A stretch of 64,000 nt of DNA from NCBI RefSeq assembly GCF_900112005.1, contig NZ_FOKK01000011.1, positions 102,637 through 166,636 on the forward strand, given 5' to 3'. This document shows positions 17,421 through 27,776 of this stretch, in pieces (position 1 is the stretch's first letter; every line of letters begins with the position of its first letter). Both the position numbers and the translations under genes were made by a program. Source of the stretch: Algoriphagus aquimarinus (GTDB taxonomy: Bacteria; Bacteroidota; Bacteroidia; Cytophagales; Cyclobacteriaceae). The notes under the pieces are model-generated. The model was given only the letters and a program-made list of their open reading frames with translations. It was not told the DNA's origin and made no database searches.

Positions 17421-20162
17421 ATGAAATATTACCTTTACCTATTCTTTACGCTATTATCAATTTCTCAATTATCTGCCCAGAACTATTCTATTAAAGGAAA
17501 AGTAAAACAAGCAGGTACGGAGATCACCATTCCCAACGCAACCATTTTGATTCAAAATCTACCCGACTCTGTGCAGGTGGAGGGCATGATATCAGATTTA
17601 GATGGTGAATTTGAAATTAAAAACATCAAATCCGGAGAGTATCTTCTTAAGATTCAATATCTGGGTTACCAAAATTTCTATAAGAGCATCCATATCACTC
17701 AAGACTTAGATTTAGGCGTTTTGGGTATAAAGGAGCAAGCCACAGATCTGGATGAGGTAACTATCAGTGCTGCTAGGTCCCAAGGAGAACAAAGAGGCGA
17801 CACTACTCTATACAACGCTGATGCTTTCAAAACCATGAGAGATGCCAGTGCACAGACCTTAATTCAAAAACTTCCAGGTGTAATTTCCCAAGATGGAACT
17901 CTACAAGCTCAGGGCGAAGCGATCACTCAGATTTTAGTGGATGGCAAGCCGTTCTTTGGAGGTGATATTAATACAGCTTTGCAAAATCTCCCTGCGGAGG
18001 TAATACAGGGAATAGAAATCTTTGATCAAAAAAGTGACAAAGCCCTACTAAGTGGATTCGATGATGGTGAGCGTATGAAGACCATCAACATCATCACCAA
18101 GCCAAATAGAAGAAAAGGCCAATTTGGAAAAACTACTGCAGGATTCGGAACAGATGAACGCTACCTAGCTGGAGCAAGTATCAACTCCTTCAATGAAGAC
18201 CAACGAATTACCTTCACTGGTCTTAGTAATAACATCAATGTGCTGGATTATTCCAGTGATGCAAATGCTCAAAGCAACAACCGCCCTCAAAACGGACTTA
18301 TCACCACGAATATTTTGGGCTTAAACTATTCAGATAATTGGGGAGAGAAAGTAAAAATCAGCGGTAGTTATCTCTACAACAACCGGAAAAACACAAGTCA
18401 GTCCAGCCTCATCAGAGAATATGTAACCGGATCCTCTTCAGATCAATTCTATACGGAGGAAAGTAGAGAAACACGAACTAGCCAGGATCATAGATTTGAC
18501 ATGAGACTGGAATACAACATCAATGAAAACAACAGGATCTTGTATAGACCTAGATTCTCTGCATCTCGAGAAAACGAGAATTCCGGATTCTTTGGACAAA
18601 GTGTAAATGATGCAGGTCCATTGAACCAAACAGAAAATACGCGTACCGCAAATAATAAGGATTTTGACATGTTCCATAGGCTTTTCTACAGTCATAAGTT
18701 TGGAAAAGAAGGAAGAAGTCTAACACTAAGTGCCAATACAGGACTTCATGGAGACAATGATGCTTCCTTCCGTAATGCGACTAATTTTTATTATCAGCCA
18801 GAGGAGCGTAAGGAATTAATTAATCAGGAGATCACTCGAGACAGATCAGGATCTGACTGGGAAACAGGTATCTCCTACACAGAACCACTTGGTAAAAATG
18901 GCCAGCTGGAATTGGAATACGAAATAGGAAATAGGATTAACGAGTCAGATCAGTTGACATTTAACATCTTAAATGATGAAGTAAGCAACCCTGACCTATC
19001 TCTGGACACAGCTTTGAGTAACTCTTTTGAAAGCAAATATCTTCGTCAGGAATTGGAGCTAGGCTATCAGTACACACTGGAGAAAATTAAGTTTCAGGCC
19101 GAAGTTCAATATCAAAACGCTACGCTTAAAAACGAGCAGTTCTTTCCAGCTACGGAATCACTGGATAGAACATTCCAAAGCTTCCTTCCAACCGTTCGAT
19201 TTGACTACACCATTTCAGACAATACCAATTTTGAACTCGACTATGATACTGATGTAGATGCTCCTTCTGTGGGTCAACTTCAAAATGCCATAGACAACTC
19301 CAATCCACTGCAGTTGAAAACAGGTAACCCTAACCTAAATCAATCCTACTCAAATAGATTAAGGCTTCGTTTCAGAAGCAATAACCCTGAGAACGATAGA
19401 TCTTGGTTTGTTTTTGCTCAATACAACTTGGTAAATGATGCCGTTTCCAACAGCACATTCACCGCAGAGGAAGCGACTGAACTTCCGGGAGGAATTATCC
19501 TGGAAAAAGGATCTCAGCTTTTCAAGCCTGTCAATTTGGATGGATCCAAGGACTTCAGGTCTTGGGTGAGTTATGGCATTCCACTGAAATTCATCAAGTC
19601 AAATTTCAATCTGAATGGTGGATATAGCAGCACCATAAGACCAGGACAGGTAAACAATCAATTGAGCTTTAACAACTCTTCCAGAATCAGCACTGGGATA
19701 TCCTTGAGTAGTAATATCTCAGATCAGATAGACTTCAATATCTCTACACGTTTTTCCTACAATGATGTGGAAAACACGCTAAATTCTAACCTGAATAATC
19801 AGTACTATAATCAGCGCTCTAGACTGAATTTAAGTTGGATAATTTGGGAAGGATTTGTTTACAGATTGGATGTAAATCATCAGTTGAACTCAGGACTATC
19901 CGAAGGATACGATGCGAATGTAGTTTTGATGAATATGAGCATAGGTAAAAAGGTGTTCGGTAATCAGCGGGGTGAAATCGCTCTGAATGTCTATGATCTA
20001 CTGGGACAAAACAGAAGTGTATACAGAAATGTAACTGATGCCTATATAGAGGATGGCCAAAACAACGTGATGCAGCGCTACTTCATGCTTTCTTTCTCCT
20101 ACAATATCCGCCACTTCAACAAAGGAACGGACATGGATGACTACAACGAGATCTATAATTAA
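17421..20162 (+). CDS. Outer-membrane beta-barrel protein (OMP_b-brl_3 type) 1
   Basis: The 913-residue protein has a signal peptide ending SQLSAQ and a carboxypeptidase-regulatory-like domain (residues about 20-110, IKGKVKQAGTEITIPNATI). A plug-like segment follows (LPGVISQDGTLQAQGEAITQILVDG-type, about 140-200), then a long aromatic- and Asn-rich region of alternating strands ending in FSYNIRHF. This is the TonB-receptor-like OMP_b-brl_3 architecture without a canonical TonB box. The substrate is unknown. It is the first of two similar proteins here; the second is linked to a GLPGLI protein. Confidence 0.9.
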   Translation: MKYYLYLFFTLLSISQLSAQNYSIKGKVKQAGTEITIPNATILIQNLPDSVQVEGMISDLDGEFEIKNIKSGEYLLKIQYLGYQNFYKSIHITQDLDLGVLGIKEQATDLDEVTISAARSQGEQRGDTTLYNADAFKTMRDASAQTLIQKLPGVISQDGTLQAQGEAITQILVDGKPFFGGDINTALQNLPAEVIQGIEIFDQKSDKALLSGFDDGERMKTINIITKPNRRKGQFGKTTAGFGTDERYLAGASINSFNEDQRITFTGLSNNINVLDYSSDANAQSNNRPQNGLITTNILGLNYSDNWGEKVKISGSYLYNNRKNTSQSSLIREYVTGSSSDQFYTEESRETRTSQDHRFDMRLEYNINENNRILYRPRFSASRENENSGFFGQSVNDAGPLNQTENTRTANNKDFDMFHRLFYSHKFGKEGRSLTLSANTGLHGDNDASFRNATNFYYQPEERKELINQEITRDRSGSDWETGISYTEPLGKNGQLELEYEIGNRINESDQLTFNILNDEVSNPDLSLDTALSNSFESKYLRQELELGYQYTLEKIKFQAEVQYQNATLKNEQFFPATESLDRTFQSFLPTVRFDYTISDNTNFELDYDTDVDAPSVGQLQNAIDNSNPLQLKTGNPNLNQSYSNRLRLRFRSNNPENDRSWFVFAQYNLVNDAVSNSTFTAEEATELPGGIILEKGSQLFKPVNLDGSKDFRSWVSYGIPLKFIKSNFNLNGGYSSTIRPGQVNNQLSFNNSSRISTGISLSSNISDQIDFNISTRFSYNDVENTLNSNLNNQYYNQRSRLNLSWIIWEGFVYRLDVNHQLNSGLSEGYDANVVLMNMSIGKKVFGNQRGEIALNVYDLLGQNRSVYRNVTDAYIEDGQNNVMQRYFMLSFSYNIRHFNKGTDMDDYNEIYN

Positions 20163-20169
20163 TCAATAG

Positions 20170-20349
20170 GATTATCTGCAAAGATGCCAGTAGCCAAAAC
20201 TTCTTTGCTCACCCGGTCATCCCGATAGCCATCGGGAGACCGAAGACGGCAACCCGGCTACTGACGGGGGTGACCGAAGAGGCCTAAATTCTTGAGTTGA
20301 CCAAATCCTATTATGCTTTTGGTTCTTTTATTGGTAACAAAGTGGATAT
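20170..20349 (+). repeat. TIR-flanked miniature element, copy 2
   Basis: It begins attatctgcaaagatgccag and ends ttggtaacaaagtggata, with interior gaagacgg, tcccgatagccatcggga, gaggcctaaattc, and ttgaccaaatcctattatgc. The last 80 bp are almost identical to those of the copy at 24920. The remainder of the spacer to 20992 is AT-rich with no gene except the palindrome at 20898. Confidence 0.65.
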
Positions 20350-20897
20350 GTGTTTTTTGAATTTCAATAATTGTAATTGAATCAGGCGGTTCTTTGCCGA
20401 ACTGAAGTAAACTAGGTGTTTTTGAGTTTGGATTAATTGCACTGATTGGCAAGGGAAAAACAAGCGGTTTTTTTTTCCACTTGAGTGAAATCATTTTTTC
20501 AATAATTCACCTATTATCAGGATGTATTTGTCACTTTTTACCTTGGGATTATTTCCATATCACACATTCCCATAACATTATTTAACAAATTAGTTTGCTG
20601 GTTTTATTCAAATCATTACTATTATCGTACTAGTAAAGTAGTCATTAGTACTAGTAATTAAGTATTTGCCAATTTTTTGTTGAATGGCACTACTTGATAG
20701 AAGGAATTTTTGATTTGTTTAAAAAGATAACTATTCGAAGTGGAGAGAAGTGAAGGGGCATATACTATTAGAATTTGAGGCTTAAGAGTACTATTTAAAA
20801 AGGTCGAATAAGGGTTGCAATAAGTAAAAGTCGCTCATCTTCAACTTTTTAGCTGGATTGAAAATCTATGCAAATAATCCTGAGCCCGCCATCTCAC

Positions 20898-20932
20898 ATT
20901 ACCAATTCAATCTGTTAAGATGAATTGGTAAT
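20898..20932. promoter_or_regulatory. 12-bp inverted repeat upstream of the second outer-membrane barrel gene
   Basis: The perfect arms attaccaattca and tgaattggtaat are separated by 11 nt. The site lies about 60 bp before the ATG at 20993 and is not followed by a T-run, so an operator for a dimeric regulator is more likely than a terminator. It is not part of the repeat families. Confidence 0.5.
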
Positions 20933-20992
20933 AATTAGTGGGATAATTTTTAGTCAAGGAAATTATTGTTAAAAATATAAACTGAAAAAAAA

Positions 20993-23809
20993 ATGAAATT
21001 CCTCATTTCATACCTTCTTTTGGCGGCCATCACTTTGGCTTCGCATGCCCAATCCAAACTTACTATCCGGGGAGTGGTGAAAGACACCACGAATATACCG
21101 CTCGACTACACCTCAGTGCTACTTCTTAGCCCAAAAGACTCGGCCTTGGTGGCCTACACTCTGACTAATAAAGACGGAGAGTACCAATTCAAAAACGTAG
21201 AAAAGCAACCGCTGCTCATTAAAGCCACCTATATGGGCTACCTCCCCATTCAGAAAGAACTGGTTCTTCCCGCAACAGGTGACTTGGAAGTCGATGAGAT
21301 TCAGTTGATGCCCATCTTACAGGAACTCTATGAGGTGGTGGTGAAAGCCGCCAAAGCACCGTTGATGATGCGTGGAGACACGCTAGAGTACGATGCAAGC
21401 AAATTTAAAGTGCCCCCTGGAGCGAGCCTGGAAGAATTGCTCCGCAAGCTGCCCGGAATAGAAATCGACAAGGATGGAAATATAGTTGCACAAGGGCAAC
21501 AAGTACAGAAAGTAACTGTAGATGGAAGGCGTTTTTTTGGAGGAAACACCAAAATGGCTACGCAAAACTTGAATGCTGAGTCAATAAGCAAGCTTCAGCT
21601 ATACGATGACAAGTCAGAACAGTCCAAGCTCACAGGTGTGGAAGATGGAGTGAAGGAAAAAACCTTAAACGTTCAGCTGAAGGAGGAAGCGAAAAAGGGA
21701 GGTTTTGGCAAGCTTTCAGCTGCAGGGGGTACAGACGGAAGATGGTCTTCAAATGCTTCTTTCAATAAATTTGACAAAGTAAATCAATTTTCGATCATCG
21801 GCTATGGCAATAATATCAACCAATCCGGTCTGAGCTGGGATGACCTGCAGGAGTTTAAAGGGAGCAGTGCTTTCCAGTTTGGTGACACCGGCGACTTTGG
21901 CTTTAATGGAAGTGGTGGGATGAATTTTATTTCCTTTTCAGGCGGGTCCAATGATGAATCTTTCGAAATCCCCTTCAACAATCTTAACTCTGGCTATTCC
22001 AACAACCAAGCCATCGGCATCAATTACAATTACTTGAAGAACAAGAAGGATTTCAGTAGCAATTACTTCTATAGCCGCAGTGATCAAACGATAGAGAGCT
22101 TCAATAGCAGAACAAACTTTCTGCAGGACAACACATCCTTCACTTCAACTGACCAAAGCTTACAAAATAACATGGCAGGTCACCATAGGGTAAACCTTCG
22201 TTTTCAAAACGAATTAGACAGCGCCAACACCATCACCATAAACGCAAAAGGAAGGCTAAGTTCACTTACTACAGCCTTGGCCAGCCATCAGGAGCTGATT
22301 CGCAGTAGCACGGAGCAAAGCCAAATGGATAGGAACAACCAATCGGATAAATGGTCAGGAGCCTTTCAGGGCACTGCAATTTACAGGCATAAATTCCAAA
22401 AAAACGGGCGAAACTTTGCTGCCAGTATCAGTGATACGTATAGTAAGGCAGACCAAAATGGCATACAAAAATCCGTTGTAGATCTTATGAACTCAACGGA
22501 CCCAAATACCTATTTCCGAAACTTGGATCAATTGAACGAGGCACTGAATAGCTCTAACCAGATCAAGTCAAGCCTACTCTTTGTAGAACCCATCAAAAAA
22601 ATATTTTTCTGGGAAACTTTCTACAATTTCAGCCAATCCAAAAGCGAAACAAACCGAAAAGTATTCGATGTGGAGGCAAGTGATACTCAAGAGCTAAATC
22701 CAGATCTTAGTAGGTTTTTTGATAACACAATCACCTACAACAGGTTCGGTTCCAGCATCCGATATGCTAACAAAGGCTCAAATTTAAGTGTGGGTTTAGC
22801 CGCTTCCAACTACCGATTGAACGGGCAGTTTTCAGTGGTAGAAGCTAGTGAGATATTAGGCCGAGTGGATAAGAACTACCTCAATTTCACTCCTAATGTG
22901 TCCTACTGGAAAACAATGAAAGGCAATAAGCGTATCAACGCAAGCTATGCCATGGGCGTCACTCCGCCAAATATCGCAGACCTACAGCCATTCAAGGACA
23001 TATCAAATCCATTGTATATACGGGAAGGAAATCCTGATCTACAGCCCGAAGTATCCCACTCTTTCAATACAGGATACGATATGTATGATCCTGCCACGTT
23101 TATAAATTTGCGTTTTTCATTCAATTCAACATTCTATCAGAATCAAGTCGTTCAAAACCAAACCATAGACCCAGAAACCTTTGTCACTACTTATAAGGCT
23201 GGAAATGTTTCCGGGGGACAGCGTTATTACCCATACCTAGGTTTTGGATTTCCTATCGTAAAAACCAAGGCTACCGCGTATTTTTCAGCAAATCCATCCT
23301 ATTCTAAAAGTCTCTCCCTAATCAACTCAATTGAGACAGAGACCAAAACTTATAGCAATAACTTTGGGGTGAATTTAAATCTGACCCCTTTAGAATGGTT
23401 CAGCCTATATACAGGGTCATCCTTCCGACTTAGCAAAACCAAATACGAACAGAACCCCGCCCAAAACCAGGATATAATAAATTGGAGTGCCTATAGTAAT
23501 ATGAACATCAAATTCCCAAAAGATTTTTACCTAGATGTGAAATTCAACTATAATCGATATGAAAACGAAAGTTTTGGATTTGATCAGAAAGTACCTATCC
23601 TCAATGCATTCGTTTATAAACTACTCGGCGAGGCTAAAAAATGGGAAATCAGGCTTTCCGCTTATGATATCTTCAAGCAAAATCAAACCATAAGCCAGTT
23701 TGCTGGCCAAAACTATGTTTCCACTGGAAGGATTGAAACGCTGTCAAGATATTTCCTACTTGGAGTGACCTACAATATGCGGGGAGTAGAAGTGAAAAAA
23801 TATAGATAG
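20993..23809 (+). CDS. Outer-membrane beta-barrel protein (OMP_b-brl_3 type) 2
   Basis: The 938-residue protein has a signal peptide (LASHAQ), a regulatory-like beta-sandwich (about 22-115), the motif GDTLEYDASKFKV, a plug-like RKLPGIEIDKDGNIVAQGQ, and VDGRRFFGG near residue 180. A long outer-membrane barrel ends LGVTYNMRGVEVKK. The order of domains equals the 913-aa protein but the barrel diverges, so these are distant paralogues. The next gene on the strand encodes a GLPGLI protein, a pairing common in Bacteroidetes and suggestive of a shared envelope system whose substrate is unknown. Confidence 0.9.
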   Translation: MKFLISYLLLAAITLASHAQSKLTIRGVVKDTTNIPLDYTSVLLLSPKDSALVAYTLTNKDGEYQFKNVEKQPLLIKATYMGYLPIQKELVLPATGDLEVDEIQLMPILQELYEVVVKAAKAPLMMRGDTLEYDASKFKVPPGASLEELLRKLPGIEIDKDGNIVAQGQQVQKVTVDGRRFFGGNTKMATQNLNAESISKLQLYDDKSEQSKLTGVEDGVKEKTLNVQLKEEAKKGGFGKLSAAGGTDGRWSSNASFNKFDKVNQFSIIGYGNNINQSGLSWDDLQEFKGSSAFQFGDTGDFGFNGSGGMNFISFSGGSNDESFEIPFNNLNSGYSNNQAIGINYNYLKNKKDFSSNYFYSRSDQTIESFNSRTNFLQDNTSFTSTDQSLQNNMAGHHRVNLRFQNELDSANTITINAKGRLSSLTTALASHQELIRSSTEQSQMDRNNQSDKWSGAFQGTAIYRHKFQKNGRNFAASISDTYSKADQNGIQKSVVDLMNSTDPNTYFRNLDQLNEALNSSNQIKSSLLFVEPIKKIFFWETFYNFSQSKSETNRKVFDVEASDTQELNPDLSRFFDNTITYNRFGSSIRYANKGSNLSVGLAASNYRLNGQFSVVEASEILGRVDKNYLNFTPNVSYWKTMKGNKRINASYAMGVTPPNIADLQPFKDISNPLYIREGNPDLQPEVSHSFNTGYDMYDPATFINLRFSFNSTFYQNQVVQNQTIDPETFVTTYKAGNVSGGQRYYPYLGFGFPIVKTKATAYFSANPSYSKSLSLINSIETETKTYSNNFGVNLNLTPLEWFSLYTGSSFRLSKTKYEQNPAQNQDIINWSAYSNMNIKFPKDFYLDVKFNYNRYENESFGFDQKVPILNAFVYKLLGEAKKWEIRLSAYDIFKQNQTISQFAGQNYVSTGRIETLSRYFLLGVTYNMRGVEVKKYR

Positions 23810-24085
23810 CATAATAGGTGGTAAAGGGGGAAGTTCTAGAGTCGTAAAGTCACCGATAGGTAAGTCTATTAAATGGGATAGTGACTTCTCCCCCACTCCG
23901 TTAACCGTTTCGGTATGTAGTCGTCGCGGTAGAATTCAAACCTACATTTCAAGAAATACAAACCACCAAGTTTACCAATAAAAAAAGCCGTTGATTCCTC
24001 CCTATTCACCAAGGAATATGTAGTTAAAAAAAGATAGGTTTCAATGTAATATTCTGATTCAGCCAATTCTTAAATCATCAAAACA

Positions 24086-24829
24086 ATGAAATTAAAATAC
24101 CTAAAGACCCTTATCCTAATATTAATTTCTACAGGACTAAGAGCCCAAAATATTGTGGGTGAGGTGGAATACCGATACCGCATATTCTATGATAAAATCT
24201 ATTCCAACCTGCCCAACATTACCCAGCAGGAAAAGGATAGGATCCAACTTACTTGGAGTAATCCTGATGGCTACAGCACTCGGATGAAACTTCAGTTTTG
24301 GCCAGAAAAAAGTCTCTACACTTTCGGAGAACCCTATCAGGTCCAAAGTTACTCTTGGCAAGTGGAGGACTATTTCATTGAAAACAATTTTGAAGACCAG
24401 ACCTATCTGAAATACATGGATCAAATGGGCAAAACTTATATCGTTCGTGACAGCCTAAATACGCCAAAATGGAGGGTAATGAACGAAATACGGGATATCC
24501 TGGGACACATGTGTATGAAAGCTGTTTCTGAAGACAGCATTAAAGGCCAAAAGATCACTGCTTGGTTTGCCTCAGACATTCCTGTTCCTATGGGTCCAGA
24601 GGAACAATTCGGGCTTCCAGGTTTGATTTTGGCTTATGACATTAACGACGGTATGCTCATCGTAGAAGCCGAGAAAATCACTTTTGGAGAACCGGAAGAA
24701 ATCATCACCCTGCCAAAAAAATTAAAAGGACGAGAAGTATCGGGCACAAAATATCAGGACATAGTTCGAGAGTTTATCCAGACTTCCAACAAAAGCAAGC
24801 AAGCTTGGATGTGGGGTATCAGATATTGA
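24086..24829 (+). CDS. GLPGLI family protein
   Basis: The 247-residue periplasmic protein has a signal peptide ending GLRAQ and the namesake motif at about residue 177 (EQFGLPGLILAYDINDG). This is preceded by a CxxA-type region (ILGHMCMKAVSED) and WFASDIPVPMGPE. GLPGLI proteins accompany OMP_b-brl barrels, as here (277 bp downstream of the 938-aa gene), but their job is not known. Confidence 0.9.
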   Translation: MKLKYLKTLILILISTGLRAQNIVGEVEYRYRIFYDKIYSNLPNITQQEKDRIQLTWSNPDGYSTRMKLQFWPEKSLYTFGEPYQVQSYSWQVEDYFIENNFEDQTYLKYMDQMGKTYIVRDSLNTPKWRVMNEIRDILGHMCMKAVSEDSIKGQKITAWFASDIPVPMGPEEQFGLPGLILAYDINDGMLIVEAEKITFGEPEEIITLPKKLKGREVSGTKYQDIVREFIQTSNKSKQAWMWGIRY

Positions 24830-24919
24830 GTAGGTTGTAGAGCGTACAAAGGTGAAAAGTAAAAAGGTTTGAAAATTGCCTGGAGATGTACAATCCTCGC
24901 GAACTGTAAAATCAAATCT

Positions 24920-25077
24920 GATTATCTGTAATGATGCCAGTAGCCTTATTTTCTTTGGTTTACTGGCTGGAAGACCGAAGCCCGACTACTGGCGAGGGTA
25001 ACCGAAGTAGCCTAAATTCTTGAGTTGACCAAATCCTATTATGCTTTTGGTTCTTTACTGGTAACAAATCGGATATA
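24920..25077 (+). repeat. TIR-flanked miniature element, copy 3
   Basis: The ends gattatctgtaatgatgccag and ttactggtaacaaatcggata form imperfect inverted repeats. The interior gaagaccgaag, gtagcctaaattcttgag and ttgaccaaatcctattatgc are shared with copy 2. Confidence 0.65.
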
Positions 25078-25091
25078 CATATTAAATAAGT

Positions 25092-25126
25092 AAGGGGCTG
25101 ATAGATTAACCATCAGCCCCTTGTTT
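25092..25126. terminator. Bidirectional terminator
   Basis: A perfect 11-bp stem aaggggctgat / atcagcccctt (25092-25102, 25112-25122) has T/A-rich flanks on both sides, between the plus-strand GLPGLI unit and the minus-strand Csp gene. Confidence 0.8.
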
Positions 25127-25181
25127 ATTTTATACAGGTATAGTAAAGAATCTATCCAATGACAGACTAATTTTTAACGAT

Positions 25182-25508
25182 TTAATCCAGAAGAGTTTCG
25201 CATTCAGCGATACACTCACGGCACGAGTCTGCACATTCCTGACAAGCATCATGATCGTGCTTTTCACATTCGTTAGCACAATTGTAACAAGCATCCAAAC
25301 ATTGTTGCATAGAAATATCACGGTCAAGCGCGCTACTATCTGAGGCAGCAATACAATCCTTGCATGCGTCTATGCATCGTTCGCAAAGCAATATGCATTG
25401 CTCCATGCCCTTCATTTGTTGACATGATTCTATGCAGGCTAGACAATCAGTAATACACTTCTCACAAGCTGCGATACAGCTGTTCTTAACTTGGGTTAGT
25501 GAGTTCAT
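25182..25508 (-). CDS. Four-helix bundle, cysteine-rich copper-storage-like protein (Csp/DUF326)
   Basis: The 108-residue protein contains about 20 Cys, mostly spaced CxxC, CxxxC and CxxCxxxC along the helices (SCIAACEKCITDCLACIESC; CADSCRECIAEC). This is the pattern of Csp proteins, which store Cu(I) inside a four-helix bundle. There is no signal peptide, pointing to a cytosolic Csp3-like form. It is monocistronic; no copper pump or CueR-like regulator is adjacent. Confidence 0.88.
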   Translation of the reverse strand: MNSLTQVKNSCIAACEKCITDCLACIESCQQMKGMEQCILLCERCIDACKDCIAASDSSALDRDISMQQCLDACYNCANECEKHDHDACQECADSCRECIAECETLLD

Positions 25509-25901
25509 AAGGTAATATTTAAGTTTAATAATAAGCTTTACTCATTTGCCACATTCAAAAATTGAAGTACCTAATACTTAAAACATTAGAGGTAATTATT
25601 TCAATTTTCACTAGCATGGCTATTTGTATACTTCCAATAAACAAGCCAGCGAGTGAACTTTCCCTTATGATCGCCTTTAAAGCACTATTGGACTATTCCA
25701 AGATGGTTTAGTTTATCAATTCTGCTGAATGACACGTAAATACGGGGTGTAATTATCTCATTGTGGGGAAGCCAAATGAATTTATTGAAAGTAGCAGCCT
25801 CGCAAGAAACTTTCTGCGTGATTTTTCTATTAGCATACAAGGAAAACATCCAACCTAGATGAATACAATTTCCTATTACGAAAAGTAAAAAACCAGCTAT
25901 T
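25509..25901. other. Intergenic region without recognised feature
   Basis: This 393-bp spacer between the divergent Csp and LLM oxidoreductase genes has no supported ORF, no repeat-family member and no strong hairpin. Confidence 0.5.
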
Positions 25902-26894
25902 TTGAATACTACCAAACCCTATTCCCTACTCGATCTTGCTATTGTACGTGAAGGCTTTGATGCCAAAGATGCATACATAAGAAGCTTGCAAGTTGCCCAG
26001 CATGCTGAGAAACTTGGCTACACCAGAATGTGGCTAGCTGAGCATCACAACATGGCAAACGTAGGAAGCTCCTCTCCTCAGATTCTAATAGGCTACTTAG
26101 CCAATGGTACTTCTACGATTCGTTTGGGATCTGGAGGAATCATGCTTCCAAACCATAGCCCACTAGTTATCGCAGAGCAATTTGGAACGCTCGCTACACT
26201 TTACCCCAACCGCATTGATCTAGGACTTGGCAGAGCACCGGGAACAGATCAGACCACCGCGACAGCTTTGAGAAGAGGCAGACATGAGTCAGTTCAAGAA
26301 TTCCCAAGCGATCTCGATGATCTTCGTCGTTATTTCTCTGAAGATAATATAGACTCCAAAGTTCGGGCATTCCCAGCCGAGGGAATAGATGTGCCTATTT
26401 ACTTGCTAGGTTCGAGCATGAGTTCTGCTGTGCTTGCCGCAGAAAAAGGTTTGCCCTACGCATTCGCCAGTCACTTTGCTCCAGGGTATTTGATCAATGC
26501 TTCTAGACATTATAGAGGAAACTTCCAGCCTTCTGAAAAACTTTCAAGTCCATACTTTATCTCCTGTGTGAATGTGATCGCTGCAGATACGGATGAGGAA
26601 GCACATTACCTGGCAACTTCCTTTTATCAGACCGCTTTGGGGATCATACGTGGAAAATCTTATCCTATGAAAAAACCTGTGAAAAGCATGGACGGTATCT
26701 GGTCAGAACCTGAAGCTGCGGCGATTCAGAATATGATGGCTTGTACATTCATAGGGACAAAAGAATCCCTCAAACCACAATTCGAAAGCTTCTTCAAGCA
26801 GGTAGAGGTGGATGAGTTGATGGTATCTACGAATATATACGATACCGACAAGCGATTGAAATCCTTGGAAATCACTGCCGAGGTTTTAGGATAA
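25902..26894 (+). CDS. LLM-class flavin-dependent oxidoreductase
   Basis: The 330-residue luciferase-like monooxygenase fold is shown by [65 protein letters not shown] and [13 protein letters not shown], the conserved set of the bacterial luciferase-like family (MsnO8 subgroup). The best start is TTG at 25902, because no ATG precedes the conserved LDLAIV block. It is expected to use FMNH2 or F420; the substrate is unknown. It is monocistronic, followed by a tandem-repeat element. Confidence 0.88.
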   Translation: MNTTKPYSLLDLAIVREGFDAKDAYIRSLQVAQHAEKLGYTRMWLAEHHNMANVGSSSPQILIGYLANGTSTIRLGSGGIMLPNHSPLVIAEQFGTLATLYPNRIDLGLGRAPGTDQTTATALRRGRHESVQEFPSDLDDLRRYFSEDNIDSKVRAFPAEGIDVPIYLLGSSMSSAVLAAEKGLPYAFASHFAPGYLINASRHYRGNFQPSEKLSSPYFISCVNVIAADTDEEAHYLATSFYQTALGIIRGKSYPMKKPVKSMDGIWSEPEAAAIQNMMACTFIGTKESLKPQFESFFKQVEVDELMVSTNIYDTDKRLKSLEITAEVLG

Positions 26895-26902
26895 ACTAGT
26901 TG

Positions 26903-27075
26903 GAAGACCGGAGACAGAAGACTGGAGACGGGAGACGGGAGACGGGAGACCGGAGACTGGAGACGGGAGACAGGAGACCGAAGACAGGAGACAGGAGACC
27001 GATGTGACCTCAATGCTTAGGTTTGCCAAATTTTATGATGCATTTATCTCATTACTGTAAGAAAAGCAGATAAGC
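26903..27075 (+). repeat. GAGACGG-type tandem array plus element remnant
   Basis: About 14 units of gagacgg/gagacag/gaagac variants run from 26903 to about 27001. They are followed by gaccgatgtgacctcaatgc and ttactgtaagaaaagcagata, which correspond to the right half of the TIR-flanked elements. The array begins 9 bp after the LLM gene stop. Confidence 0.6.
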
Positions 27076-27117
27076 ATATTGATCATTTTGATTATTTTGA
27101 AGCCTAAACTCCCTGTC

Positions 27118-27708
27118 GTGCTAGATAATTTTAAGCTCTATTTAAGTGAAAAAAGTGACCTTACGGAAGCTGCTATTGATAAAATCCTGAAAGAGGTAAG
27201 AGTAGAAAGCATCCAAAAGGGTGAATTTCTACTCTCTGCCGGGGATGTCTGCAAGCATGCATTTTTCACCGAGAAAGGGCTTCTTCGGGCATTCACTGTG
27301 GATGAATCGGGTAAGGAACACATTATTCAATTCGCTCCTGAAAACTGGCTAATTTCCGACCGAAGTAGTATTTACTTCAATGCCCCTTCGGACCTCTTTA
27401 TAGAAGCTATAGAAAACAGCACGGTGATTTTCATCAGTACCGAATTTATGGGAGTGGTCTCAGAGATGAGTTCTAAATTCCGTAAAGCAAATGATCGGGC
27501 ACTTCAGAGCCATATCCGCCAACTCCAACATCGAATCAACCAATTGCTTGGAGCTACGGCGGAAGAACGCTACTTAACTTTCATCCAGAAATATCCAGAT
27601 CTGCTACTCCGAGTACCACTTTGGATGATAGCTTCCTATCTGGGCATCACTCCAGAGTCACTAAGTAGAGTGAGGAAAGATCTTGCGAAAAAGAATTTCA
27701 AGTCCTGA
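27118..27708 (+). CDS. Crp/Fnr family transcriptional regulator
   Basis: From GTG at 27118 (LDNFKLYLSEKSDL...) the product is 196 residues, the usual length; a TTG at 27079 would add 13 non-conserved residues. A cyclic-nucleotide-binding-like beta-barrel (about 20-125, FLLSAGDVCKHAFFTEKGLLRAF) is followed by a long helix and a winged HTH (WMIASYLGITPESLSRVRKDL). The lack of Arg/Ser ligands in the PBC motif suggests it does not bind cAMP in the E. coli way. It lies upstream of the pirin gene but an element separates them. Confidence 0.88.
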   Translation: MLDNFKLYLSEKSDLTEAAIDKILKEVRVESIQKGEFLLSAGDVCKHAFFTEKGLLRAFTVDESGKEHIIQFAPENWLISDRSSIYFNAPSDLFIEAIENSTVIFISTEFMGVVSEMSSKFRKANDRALQSHIRQLQHRINQLLGATAEERYLTFIQKYPDLLLRVPLWMIASYLGITPESLSRVRKDLAKKNFKS

Positions 27709-27776
27709 TTAGATCTTACCATACATCAAGGCACAGGTGCCAGTCCATGTTGATATTTGTTCTATCATTTAATGGT

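Noticed and set aside
20258..20494. 78-codon minus-strand frame
   Set aside because: Half of it is the miniature element (copy 2) and no protein-like motifs are present.
25130..25351. 73-codon minus-strand frame overlapping the Csp gene
   Set aside because: It is a shifted frame of the Cys-rich gene, whose own frame has the regular CxxC pattern.
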